Of a stretch of DNA of 34,841 bases, positions 8,396 to 16,104 are shown one piece after another (within the stretch, counting starts at the first letter, position 1; every line of letters begins with the position of its first letter). The notes under the pieces were generated by a model, which was not told the DNA's origin, did not search any database, and worked only from the letters and a program-made list of their open reading frames with translations. The position numbers and the translations under genes are program-made. The stretch is from Microcaldota archaeon (GTDB lineage Archaea > Micrarchaeota > Micrarchaeia > Anstonellales > Bilamarchaeaceae), in the NCBI GenBank assembly GCA_023248035.1, contig JAHFFJ010000010.1:1-34841 (forward strand), given 5' to 3'.

Positions 8396-9101
8396 TGCAT
8401 TTTCCATTAAAATCAGAATAGTTGAAACCGCAGAAACATTTGACATTCTTAAAACCGGTTTTCTCAAGGAGCATTTTCATCTCCTTTACTGGAAGATGGG
8501 AGATAGTCATTTCAAAAGAATGTTCTTTTTCTAACTTTTTTAGAACTATGCGATAGTTGGCAATATTTTTCTTACGATCAAAATCCAGATACCAGTCAAT
8601 TGAATAAGGAGTACCGTCTTGTGCTTTAAGATTTTCCGCATCTATATGGTGAAAACCTTCTGAGAGTGAAAGGTCAAATTCTGAAGGATTATAGGTGTGG
8701 ATAATTAGCCTGCCTCCTTTTTTCAAGTGCTTTTGGAAATTTAGCAGTGCTATTTTTCTATCACCGTCATTTAGCAAATGAAGGAAACTACGATAAGGTA
8801 TGACTATGAGGTTGAACTCATTATCCAGCTTGAAGGTACGCATATCACCAACAAATGCCTTGGGGTAAAGTCCCATACTTTTTGCCTTGCTTTTGAGCAC
8901 ATCGAGCATTTTTTGGGAAAGATCAATGCCAGTAACATCTATGCCTTCTTGTAACATTTTAAGCATTATTCTTCCAGTACCGCAACCAATTTCAAGTACC
9001 GGCCCGCGTGCATTTCTCGCCTCATTAAGGTAAAATTCCAGATCGTAGCGATCATAATAGATAAGATCATAGAACTCTGCAATTTCACTATAAACGTCCA
9101 T
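8367..9101 (-). CDS. class I SAM-dependent methyltransferase
   Basis: About 244 aa from the ATG at 9101 (MDVYSEIAEFYDLIYYDR). PVLEIGCGTGRIML is SAM motif I, VTGIDLSQKML the acidic motif II, and KKGGRLIIHTYNP the post-III segment; the AEFYDLIY lead is typical of small-molecule methyltransferases. The substrate is unknown. The longer frame to 9164 is rejected because it would overlap the divergent dinB start; with the start at 9101 a TATA sequence lies ~25 bp upstream, giving a leaderless transcript. It overlaps the PsbP-like gene downstream. Confidence 0.8.
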   Translation of the reverse strand: MDVYSEIAEFYDLIYYDRYDLEFYLNEARNARGPVLEIGCGTGRIMLKMLQEGIDVTGIDLSQKMLDVLKSKAKSMGLYPKAFVGDMRTFKLDNEFNLIVIPYRSFLHLLNDGDRKIALLNFQKHLKKGGRLIIHTYNPSEFDLSLSEGFHHIDAENLKAQDGTPYSIDWYLDFDRKKNIANYRIVLKKLEKEHSFEMTISHLPVKEMKMLLEKTGFKNVKCFCGFNYSDFNGKCNEVLWFAEK

Positions 9102-9120
9102 AAAAAGATTTAAACGAGAA

Positions 9121-9130
9121 ACTAAATAAA
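9121..9130. promoter_or_regulatory. shared central TATA box between methyltransferase and dinB
   Basis: CTAAATAAAC on the plus strand (GTTTATTTAG on minus) is centred at 9126, the exact midpoint of the starts at 9101 (minus) and 9151 (plus). Both sides then have the ~25-28 bp spacing of leaderless archaeal genes. Confidence 0.5.
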
Positions 9131-9150
9131 CCTTCGAACTGATTATCTTT

Positions 9151-10197
9151 ATGTATCTCCACATCGATATGGATTATTTTTTTGCACAGATAGAAGAGAA
9201 ACGCCGACCCATGGCATCGGACAAAATAATAGTTGTTTGTGTCTTTAGCGGCCGAACTGAAGATTCTGGTGTGGTTAGTACAGTTAATTATCTTGGAAGG
9301 TCAGTAGGCATTAAGTCTGGTATGCCAATTGCCTTTGCGAAAAAACGTGCCCCACCTGCAGATTCTATTTTCATACCTATGGATAGGCCTTACTATAACG
9401 AAATTTCTGCCCAGATAGACAGCATAATAAGGGAGAACTTTGAGAAAATTGTTCAGGCTAGCGTGGATGAATGGAATGTAGATGATCCAAAAAGCGGAGA
9501 AAAGGCAGCCGAATTAAAAAACGAAATTCTTCGTGAAACCAATCTTACCTGCACCATCGGTGTGGCACCTTCGCTCCTGGGTGCTAAGATGGTAGCTGCA
9601 AAGGTAAAGCCAAATGGGCTTATTATAATCAATGAAGAGGAAGAAAAGAAACTGATCGAGAATTCAGCTTTGGAAAAGGTTCCTGGAATCGGGCCAAAAA
9701 CAACAGAAACGCTCCGCTTAATGGGTGCAGAAAAGGTATCCGACTTACCCAAACTCGATCGGCTCAGGTTAGTTGAAGTTTTTGGCAGGAAAATGGGTGG
9801 GTGGCTTAGTGAACTTGGTTCAGGAAGATATCCTAGCGAACTTGGCGAAGATAAGGATCAGGACGAGATTAGCCGGATAGGAACATTAAAAGAAAAAACC
9901 CGAGACCAGTATATGATAAAATCAAAATTAAAAGAGCTTGAAAAAGAAGCAAAGTCCTGGCTTATAGAAAGGAAAAAATCTTACCGTACCCTTGCGATAA
10001 TTTTTATTACTGAGGACCTTAAAACCCACACGAAATCGCTCTCGTTTAGAAACCCTAAAGGCTGGTCGGAAGATATAGAAAAGGAGAAAGAAACATTGGT
10101 GAGTGAGTTCCTTTTTGAAAACCAAATGGAGATAAGAAGGGTCGGGATAAGGTTTGGGAATTTTATGGATTTAGGAGGTCAGACTACTTTATTCTAG
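9151..10197 (+). CDS. dinB: DNA polymerase IV (Y-family, translesion)
   Basis: 348 aa, the usual size for Dpo4. Catalytic carboxylates are visible in HIDMDYF (D6) and SVDEWNV (D106, E107). GVVSTVNYLGRSVGIKSGMP is close to the fingers motif. VPGIGPKTTETLRLMG is the helix-hairpin-helix of the thumb, and residues ~240-340 form the little-finger domain. The protein ends GGQTTLF, a C-terminal PCNA-interacting (PIP) peptide, so the sliding clamp probably recruits it. The usual SIDEAYLD is replaced by SVDEWNVDD, a mild divergence. It is divergently paired with the methyltransferase gene. Confidence 0.93.
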   Translation: MYLHIDMDYFFAQIEEKRRPMASDKIIVVCVFSGRTEDSGVVSTVNYLGRSVGIKSGMPIAFAKKRAPPADSIFIPMDRPYYNEISAQIDSIIRENFEKIVQASVDEWNVDDPKSGEKAAELKNEILRETNLTCTIGVAPSLLGAKMVAAKVKPNGLIIINEEEEKKLIENSALEKVPGIGPKTTETLRLMGAEKVSDLPKLDRLRLVEVFGRKMGGWLSELGSGRYPSELGEDKDQDEISRIGTLKEKTRDQYMIKSKLKELEKEAKSWLIERKKSYRTLAIIFITEDLKTHTKSLSFRNPKGWSEDIEKEKETLVSEFLFENQMEIRRVGIRFGNFMDLGGQTTLF

Positions 10198-10294
10198 CTC
10201 CTCTTTTACTACAAAAAACAACAAAAAGCATATGCTTAAATACCCTTTTAACCACTATTAGTAACACAAAATAACGCTAAATGGAGGAGATAAG

Positions 10295-10429
10295 ATGATG
10301 AGCACGATAAACAGTTTTGTAAGTAAGGTAATGAAAAGTGTCCAAGGTCCATTGTATAGTTGGGGATCAAAAAAAGGAGTAAAGTCAAAGAAAGTTAAGT
10401 GCAACCATAAGAGAAATTGTAAATGTTAA
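10295..10429 (+). CDS. 44-aa basic protein with a C-terminal Cys/His cluster
   Basis: A short frame starts ATGATGAGC at 10295, preceded by a strong GGAGG ribosome-binding sequence (10283-10287) and, further upstream, a TATA-like CTTAAATA near 10232. The product is rich in Lys and ends CNHKRNCKC: three cysteines and a histidine in nine residues, which could bind a metal. Its stop abuts the convergent dph5 stop at 10430. The clear expression signals argue that it is real; the function is unknown. Confidence 0.6.
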   Translation: MMSTINSFVSKVMKSVQGPLYSWGSKKGVKSKKVKCNHKRNCKC

Positions 10430-11137
10430 TTATTTTTTTAATAGTAAATAATCTTCTTCTACAGGATGAAGTTTTGCTGGGATTATTATAGTGAATGGCG
10501 CTTTACCCAAACTCTTGTTTTTTATTTCATTGATTTTGCCAAAGATTATCTTTTCCTCATCTGAGGCTACACATGAAAGTACGATTGCAGAATCGAATTC
10601 AGAAAGCATTTCCAATGCATTCTTTGCTTCCATAGGTTTAGGTTCAGTGTCTAACAAAACCAAACTATGAAGATCACGTTTTAGGTTTTCTCTAATTATT
10701 TCCAAAGAGGATGTGGGTTTGTAGTTTGGACGAGGGTTAACAAGGCTAGCAGTCTTACCAAAACGATAAATTTGAAGCCCACAACGAGCAGGAGCAGTTG
10801 AATAAATGGAAGAATTGTGGATTACATGAACCCCTACCCCCATCTCCTTTGCATCTATAAGCAAAGTAATGTGTGTTGTAGCAGTAAGTGGATCACCTGA
10901 TACTAATAGGCAAATGTCCTTTGATTTTGCAATATTAACAAGATAAGAGCTCTCCAGTTGTTCCCTGCTGAGAAGTTCGATTTTTTTTCCTAATTTCTGC
11001 TCAAGATTTTGGATTCTGTTCTGGTCAATTGGGTTGGTGTAGGTTTCTATATATGCATTATCGCAGCTTTTTAGTGCTTCAAAACCGGCCAGAGTAAGGT
11101 CAAAAGAAACACCGGTTCCAATTAAAGTAAGTCCCAT
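10430..11137 (-). CDS. dph5: diphthine synthase
   Basis: About 235 aa from the ATG at 11137 (MGLTLIGTG). It is a tetrapyrrole-methylase-fold SAM enzyme that methylates the modified histidine of elongation factor 2 during diphthamide synthesis. Signatures are LIGTGVSFDLTLAGFEAL at the N-terminus, YIETYTNP, LVSGDPLTATTH (family form GDPxxATTH), and VIHNSSIYSTAPARCGLQIYRFGK. The longer frame to 11203 is rejected: it adds a hydrophobic leader and would cover a TTTAAATG TATA-like box ~25-30 bp ahead of 11137. Confidence 0.93.
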   Translation of the reverse strand: MGLTLIGTGVSFDLTLAGFEALKSCDNAYIETYTNPIDQNRIQNLEQKLGKKIELLSREQLESSYLVNIAKSKDICLLVSGDPLTATTHITLLIDAKEMGVGVHVIHNSSIYSTAPARCGLQIYRFGKTASLVNPRPNYKPTSSLEIIRENLKRDLHSLVLLDTEPKPMEAKNALEMLSEFDSAIVLSCVASDEEKIIFGKINEIKNKSLGKAPFTIIIPAKLHPVEEDYLLLKK

Positions 11138-11204
11138 GGATAGATGAGGGAAAGAACATTTAAAAAGGAAGCCCGCAATAATGTATATTATAACACAATT
11201 CATT

Positions 11205-11298
11205 CTTAGCGATTAGTGGTCATAATCCTTTCTTAAGGAAAGGATACGCTTTGGGGCATAACCATCCCCCGCCCCTAGCGTTTCTTTTCTAGTTAAGA
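11205..11298. other. structured intergenic segment, no gene seen
   Basis: Two stable hairpins: ATCCTTTC/GAAAGGAT with a 5-nt loop (~11226-11246), and CGCT..GGGGC / GCCCC.AGCG (~11249-11282). They lie between the dph5 promoter and a dispersed repeat. No ORF or known RNA family was recognised; it may be part of a larger structured RNA with the following elements. Confidence 0.4.
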
Positions 11299-11393
11299 TG
11301 GCAACTGGCTCGCAACCGCTAGGCAAGCACACGCTGTGCTTGCCGCGGACCGGTGGCATGCTCACTTCGTTCGGGGGGCTCGCGTTGACGACT
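11299..11393 (+). repeat. dispersed structured repeat, family 1, long copy
   Basis: The ends match the copy at 32326-32395: AACTGGCTCGC at the left, and CTCACTTCGTTCGGGGGG then GCTCGCGTTGACGAC at the right. The left end (GGCAAC) can pair with the right end (GTTGAC). This copy carries an internal perfect 10-bp hairpin, GGCAAGCACA/TGTGCTTGCC with a CGC loop, flanked by CCGC/GCGG, that the other copy lacks. Confidence 0.6.
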
Positions 11394-11407
11394 AATTGAA
11401 AAAATCT

Positions 11408-11465
11408 GATGGAATATCAGCCCTTCGGGGGTTTGGGCGGTGACGGACTAATAGGGGTCATCAGT
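11408..11465. other. structured intergenic segment between repeat and DUF192 gene
   Basis: Contains CTGATG...CATCAG as outer pairing, CTGAT/ATCAG and CCC-TTCG-GGG hairpins. It lies immediately after the 3' end of the DUF192 gene (minus strand), so it may act as that gene's 3' structure or as a small RNA. I do not recognise a family. Confidence 0.35.
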
Positions 11466-11470
11466 TTGTA

Positions 11471-11902
11471 CTAAGAAACCCCCCTTGGGCTGTCATTTAA
11501 AACAAGTTTCGAACCCACCACGACCTTATTTCTTTTTACAAAACCAGAATTCACTTCCAAAACGTATTTTGCATCGTTTTTGGGGCTATATTTAGGGCAA
11601 TTAAATGGATTTAGACCTCTAGGCTCCATATTGATGATATCAACAACAAAGCCATTCTCATCAAAAAAAATAGCTTCAAGTGGTATGCGGGTAGCAAACA
11701 TCCAGAAAGAATGGCGATTGGGTTGGTTAAATATAAATAGCATTCCTGAGTTGTCAAACAGGTTTTTTCGCCCCATAAGTCCAATGGCTTTTTTCAAAAA
11801 ACTTTGTGCAATTTCAACATCAAACGTAATTTCATTACCAGAATTTATGAGTTTTATCGTTTTTGTTGTCACAATTTCTCTCCTTTTAATGACTATTTCC
11901 AC
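11471..11902 (-). CDS. DUF192 family protein
   Basis: 143 aa with the full DUF192 pattern: KAIGLMGRKNL, SGMLFIFNQP, HSFWMFATRIPLEAIFFDENG, VVDIINMEP, AKYVLEVNSGFVKRNKVVVGSKLVL. DUF192 proteins are small beta-rich proteins of unknown biochemical role, often secreted in bacteria; this one shows no clear signal peptide. It is the last gene of a minus-strand run with glpX (15 bp gap) and fba. The ~20 residues before TIKLINSG may be an overlong N-terminus. Confidence 0.85.
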   Translation of the reverse strand: MEIVIKRREIVTTKTIKLINSGNEITFDVEIAQSFLKKAIGLMGRKNLFDNSGMLFIFNQPNRHSFWMFATRIPLEAIFFDENGFVVDIINMEPRGLNPFNCPKYSPKNDAKYVLEVNSGFVKRNKVVVGSKLVLNDSPRGVS

Positions 11903-11917
11903 GTAATAAATTAAATT

Positions 11918-12847
11918 TTACCCCCTAACTATTTTCGGTATTTTTGATTTTGTATTAAAAACCATGGATTCTGTAAATTTTTGATCGAGGTTAACACCTT
12001 TTAATAAATCCCCGTCAGTTACTCCAGTAGCAACAAAAATGGCATCTTTTCCTTTGACTAGTTCATCCATAGTGTAGATTTTATCGAAATCTTTCTGAGC
12101 GATTCCCATCTTTAGCGCTCTTTGTTTTTCATCCTCATTCCTAAATTTCAGCCTTCCTTCAAAATAACCCCCAGCGCATTTGAGTGCAGTTGCAGCTAAA
12201 ACACCTTCAGGAGCTGCACCTATTCCCAGAAGCATATCGACATTAGCATGATCAAATGCCGTCATAACCGCCCCAAAAACATCACCATCACTTATTAGCC
12301 GGATATTAGCTCCTTTTGCCTTAATTCTTGTGATAATGTCCTGATTACGGGGACGTTCCAGTACAATCACAGTTATTTGTCCCATTGGTTTGCCCGTTTT
12401 TTTACTTATCATTTCAAGATTTTCCTCAACTGATTTTGATAGGGAAACAACATTTCCGATTTTTGGGCCAACTGCAATTTTTTCCATGTAGGTGTCAGGT
12501 GCATGAAAAAGCGCACCTGAGGGTGCTGCAGCAAGAACACAAATTGCTCCAGGCTTGTTTTCTGCAGCTAAATTCGTACCTTCAAGCGGATCAACTGCGA
12601 TATCTACTTTTTCCCCTTTGCCGGTTCCTAATAGTTCACCAATATAAAGCATTGGGGCTTCGTCACGTTCACCCTCCCCAATTACAACTTTTCCGGCAAA
12701 ATCAATTTGATTAAATTTTTCCCGCATTGCTTTTGTTGCTGCATCATCAGCTGCATGCCGGTCATTTTTTCCAACCCATGAATATGAAGCGATAGCTGCT
12801 GCTTGAGTAACTTTTAGAAAATCAATTTCGAGCTCAAAAAACTTCAT
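11918..12847 (-). CDS. glpX: fructose-1,6-bisphosphatase, class II (GlpX type)
   Basis: 309 aa. The metal- and phosphate-binding motifs of GlpX are clear: GKNDRHAADDAAT (~26-38), VIGEGERDEAPMLYIGE (~55-71), VDPLEGTN (~85-92) and the GIGAAPEG glycine loop. It removes the 1-phosphate of fructose 1,6-bisphosphate in gluconeogenesis. Many archaea use the bifunctional FBP aldolase/phosphatase instead, so a GlpX enzyme is of bacterial type. It lies 30 bp after the aldolase gene on the same strand, so the two steps are genetically linked. Confidence 0.93.
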   Translation of the reverse strand: MKFFELEIDFLKVTQAAAIASYSWVGKNDRHAADDAATKAMREKFNQIDFAGKVVIGEGERDEAPMLYIGELLGTGKGEKVDIAVDPLEGTNLAAENKPGAICVLAAAPSGALFHAPDTYMEKIAVGPKIGNVVSLSKSVEENLEMISKKTGKPMGQITVIVLERPRNQDIITRIKAKGANIRLISDGDVFGAVMTAFDHANVDMLLGIGAAPEGVLAATALKCAGGYFEGRLKFRNEDEKQRALKMGIAQKDFDKIYTMDELVKGKDAIFVATGVTDGDLLKGVNLDQKFTESMVFNTKSKIPKIVRG

Positions 12848-12877
12848 AAAATCACATAGATCTTCGAATTCTTTTTT

Positions 12878-13885
12878 TTATCGGTAAAATTGTTTTGCAT
12901 CTTCAAGAGTCATAGCTTTGTAATCATGAGCATGGCCCGCTGAACCAAAAGCAGTGTATCTTTCTTTTACAATTGTTGTCATTGCATCCCTAGCAGGAAT
13001 CAAAAATTCGCGTGGATCGAATTTATCAGGATTGGTGTACAAGAATTTCCTAACAGCAGCAGTTGCCGCTAAGCGCAGATCAGTATCAACGTTGACCTTT
13101 CTTACTCCTGCTGCGATCCCCTCTTTAATTGCCCATAATGGAACGCCATAAGTTGGTGGGATGTTTCCGCCATATTTGTTTATCTGTTCGATTAGTTCTT
13201 GGGGCACTGAAGAAGAACCGTGCATAACCATGTGTAATTTTGGACATCTTTTATGAATCTCACGGATCACGTCCATGGCGAGGAGATTTTTGTCAGGATC
13301 AGGCTTTATTTTGAATTTGTATACACCATGAGAGGTGCCAATTGCAACTGCTAATGCATCCACACCGGTTCGTTCTAAGAATTCTTCAACCTGATTTGGA
13401 TCAGTTAGTTGAACTTTGCCCGAACCAACTCCATCCTCGATACCTCCAAGGGTACCAAGTTCGCCCTCAACAGTAACACCAAATTTATGGGCATACTCCA
13501 CCACTTCGTGTGTTACTGAAATATTTTCCTCGAAATTTGTCGGTGTTTTTGCATCCTCTTTTAGAGAACCATCAATCATGACTGAGCTAAAGCCAAGTGA
13601 GATTGCAGTTTTAACTGATTCGAAATTATTGCCATGATCAAGGTGGATTGCAATTGGAATATTAGAATATTTTTCAACACACGCCATCATGATGTTTTTG
13701 AGGAAGATAAGATCACTATATTTTAGTGCTCCACGTGAAGCTGCCATTATAACTGGAGATTTTACTTCTGCTGAACCCCTCATTATGGCCTGGGCCTGCT
13801 CCATATTGTTTATATTGAAATGTGGAACACCATAGCTTTTTTTTGCTGCCTCGTCGAGAATTTGCTTCATTGGTACTAATGGCAT
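12878..13885 (-). CDS. fba: fructose-1,6-bisphosphate aldolase, class II
   Basis: 335 aa, a zinc-dependent aldolase. IAIHLDHGNN (~79-87) carries the catalytic D83 and zinc ligand H84; GELGTLGG (~141-148) is the family glycine segment; GTSHGVYK supplies H186, VMHGSSSVP H222, and KVNVDTDLRLA the phosphate-binding end. It condenses DHAP and glyceraldehyde 3-phosphate. An AGGAG-type ribosome-binding sequence lies ahead of the ATG. This is the bacterial class II type rather than the archaeal DhnA or bifunctional type. It leads the run fba-glpX-DUF192. Confidence 0.94.
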   Translation of the reverse strand: MPLVPMKQILDEAAKKSYGVPHFNINNMEQAQAIMRGSAEVKSPVIMAASRGALKYSDLIFLKNIMMACVEKYSNIPIAIHLDHGNNFESVKTAISLGFSSVMIDGSLKEDAKTPTNFEENISVTHEVVEYAHKFGVTVEGELGTLGGIEDGVGSGKVQLTDPNQVEEFLERTGVDALAVAIGTSHGVYKFKIKPDPDKNLLAMDVIREIHKRCPKLHMVMHGSSSVPQELIEQINKYGGNIPPTYGVPLWAIKEGIAAGVRKVNVDTDLRLAATAAVRKFLYTNPDKFDPREFLIPARDAMTTIVKERYTAFGSAGHAHDYKAMTLEDAKQFYR

Positions 13886-13985
13886 AAAATTAACTCCTAA
13901 CTAGGATAGGGAGAAGCTAAATAAAAAGATTACGTTAGCTTGAAACAAATATTGAGCTAAAACACCCTCAATAACGGGATTTAGT

Positions 13986-14047
13986 GTAAACCACGCGCCA
14001 AGAATACTGCGGACTTGAGCCCTCAGGCGAGCGAACGGAAAATTATT
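13986..14047 (-). repeat. dispersed repeat, family 2, short left copy (inverted)
   Basis: Two blocks match the copy at 15855-16089 in reverse orientation: 23 bp at 13986-14008 equals 16067-16089, and 31 bp at 14017-14047 equals 15855-15885. The two blocks are nearly adjacent here but ~180 bp apart in the right copy. The element lies directly upstream of the 558-aa gene. Confidence 0.75.
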
Positions 14048-14093
14048 AAAAGTTATAAAAAAGGTTTTAAAAGAACCGGAACAGAATAGATTT

Positions 14094-15770
14094 ATGACGA
14101 GCACTAATGGTAATAGTGAGAGTGGCCTAATTTTCAGGAGCGGACCAAGAAAACTTGCCTCAGATGATATCGTAAATGTAGCTATTGGACATGATGGGAT
14201 AGTTTCCGATAGGTATCCACTTGCTAAAGATACAATTTTTGGATTTGATTCTTATTCTGGTGGATTGGTACCGCCAAATACGGGCAGAACACCATACGCT
14301 CAAAACCATTATGGCCAGGTGGCATTTGAAGGAGAACGAGTTTATGACACGCTTAGCGGTTTGGGTATGCCTGCACCCTGGGCTAATGTTGCAAGGTTTT
14401 GGCTATCAACTGAGCGATTTTTTCCTGGAAGAGAAATGATTATTCAAGAATGGCAAAAACATCCGGATTTTTTAAAATTAGAATTTTCCAAATCTTTTAC
14501 TGCTGAGGAACTGTATGATCGGGCAGAGGGGATATATTTTGGGGAAGATGACGAACTATCCAGAGTTTCTGTTGTTCTGAGGGGTAAGGTTCATGTGATA
14601 AAAGAAAGGTGCATTTTTACCGCAACAGATTCGGCGGGGAGAACTACATATGAAATGAGGGACATGACCGCGATACCCCTGATTTTAGCTTTTACTAATG
14701 GTTTAGTGACTCTTGATTATTTTCCAGAAATCCCGGAAATGGTTGTTGGTGGATATGCAAGGCGATGGGGCACACCAGGAAACACACTTGGACTAAAAGT
14801 GTCAACTCTAGTCCCAAAACAGAACGGTGGTTTTCTAGTTAAGCCACTTGATTTTGGACTGCAGTTTTTACCATGGGGTAGATATCTTGATGAGGGTGAT
14901 TATGAAAGGGGCCTGTCAGTTCTGATTTCACCCTATTTAAGAGATAAACTCGATCGTGATGCCAAACTAGCTAGGGGCTACAATGCAAGAGAGGTACATC
15001 TTGCCTTCACTCTGGGTTTTGGCGAAACACTTGCAATGAACCTAAATCATGAAGTTGTAGAGGGTTCTGCAGAAAATATTTTTGTGATAAAGCACGAACG
15101 TAGCAGTTTTGTTGCATACACGCCACCAATAGGGGCAGGATGTCTTCCTGGAACTAATCGTTACGGTGTTATCAAAACATTAGAAACAATGGGAATAAAA
15201 ACGATTTTCAAAGCACTGCCACTTGAAGAGATGAAAAATGCATTAGGAGTATTACTAACAGGTACAGGTGCTCAGCTTATCCATGTCCGATCAATAACCG
15301 ATGGGATGAAAGCAGTAGCAATGATGCCCGCACTCGGACGGGGATGTTTGCGATCGGAAGATGTTGATGATATGCCAAGAGTACTTAAAAAGGATGATTT
15401 GGTTCGCCCTAATCCCTTACTTATTAATGGTGGCGAAAAACATTCCATAATAGATACGATACAGAGAAAGTTTAGGGTATGGCAGATGGAACATATCGTA
15501 CCAGTAACTGCAATTAGATTTTCAACAATAGAAAAATTATTTGGTGTTGAAACTAGAGATTTTGCCACAAAGGCACAACGAGAAGATGAGGCAGCAGGTA
15601 GGTTTGATGAAAGAAGAGGTAGTAAAACCCACAAAAATCAGCTAGAGTATAATACAAAAGAGATGGCAAAAATCTTAATGATGGCACTAAGAAAATCAGA
15701 AAAACCAGGAATTAAAACTGGATTAAGAAGAGTAGAAAGGCTCGGCGGAAGGATGAGGGTTAGTGTTTAG
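14094..15770 (+). CDS. enlarged class IV PLP aminotransferase-like protein
   Basis: 558 aa. The class IV (branched-chain/D-amino acid aminotransferase) motifs are in order: NHYGQVAFEGERVYDT (~71-86), DAKLARGYNA (~289-298) with lysine K291 spaced from Tyr exactly as in the ilvE catalytic segment, EGSAENIFVIK (~323-333), PGTNRYGV, and LLTGTGAQLIHVRSI. So the PLP site looks intact. Compared with the 299-aa ilvE at 31424-32323, it has ~46 extra N-terminal residues, ~90 extra residues between HYG and the lysine, and ~100 more at the C-terminus, ending in a basic region. The substrate is unknown. A TATA-like run (TTATAAAAAAGG) lies ~40 bp upstream. Inverted repeats bracket the gene. Confidence 0.75.
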   Translation: MTSTNGNSESGLIFRSGPRKLASDDIVNVAIGHDGIVSDRYPLAKDTIFGFDSYSGGLVPPNTGRTPYAQNHYGQVAFEGERVYDTLSGLGMPAPWANVARFWLSTERFFPGREMIIQEWQKHPDFLKLEFSKSFTAEELYDRAEGIYFGEDDELSRVSVVLRGKVHVIKERCIFTATDSAGRTTYEMRDMTAIPLILAFTNGLVTLDYFPEIPEMVVGGYARRWGTPGNTLGLKVSTLVPKQNGGFLVKPLDFGLQFLPWGRYLDEGDYERGLSVLISPYLRDKLDRDAKLARGYNAREVHLAFTLGFGETLAMNLNHEVVEGSAENIFVIKHERSSFVAYTPPIGAGCLPGTNRYGVIKTLETMGIKTIFKALPLEEMKNALGVLLTGTGAQLIHVRSITDGMKAVAMMPALGRGCLRSEDVDDMPRVLKKDDLVRPNPLLINGGEKHSIIDTIQRKFRVWQMEHIVPVTAIRFSTIEKLFGVETRDFATKAQREDEAAGRFDERRGSKTHKNQLEYNTKEMAKILMMALRKSEKPGIKTGLRRVERLGGRMRVSV

Positions 15771-15854
15771 TTTTACTATTTTTTATACATTTTATAATAT
15801 TTTATAAATTTTATAATAATTAGAAAATATAATAATTAGAAAAAAGTAGATAAG

Positions 15855-16089
15855 AATAATTTTCCGTTCGCTCGCCTGAGGGCTCGCACGGAAAACTAAA
15901 ATGCGCTCGCTATCTGCGGGCTGAAGCCCGCGGTATTTTCCGCTCGCGCGTAGAAAAAGGTAGCTAATTGATGCCCTGCTTCTGGATTTAGCAGCTTATG
16001 AACAGTGCATGAGTGTAGTTTCATGTTAAAGAAAAAGAATTTGCGCCAATTCATCTGCTCGACTCAAGTATTCTTGGCGCGTGGTTTAC
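15855..16089 (+). repeat. dispersed repeat, family 2, long right copy
   Basis: It starts with a hairpin, TTTTCCGT...GCC-TGAG-GGC...ACGGAAAA, then GCGGGC-TGAA-GCCCGC, and ends with GCGCCAA...TTGGCGC and GTGGTTTAC. Its two ends are inverted matches of the short copy at 13986-14047; its first ~75 bp resemble the copy at 30075. The outer end stops 15 bp from the nrdJ stop codon. The AT-rich 15771-15854 between gene and repeat holds no gene. Confidence 0.75.
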
Positions 16090-16104
16090 AATAAAATAAA
16101 ATAA

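Noticed and set aside
11394-11470. Possible box C/D small RNA (TGATGA and CTGA on the minus strand)
   Set aside because: No D' or C' boxes and the outer pairing is better explained as a simple stem; listed only as a structured segment.
13978-16100. Target-site duplication around the inverted-repeat unit
   Set aside because: Flanking bases (ATTTAGT on the left, AATAAAAT on the right) do not match as a direct repeat.
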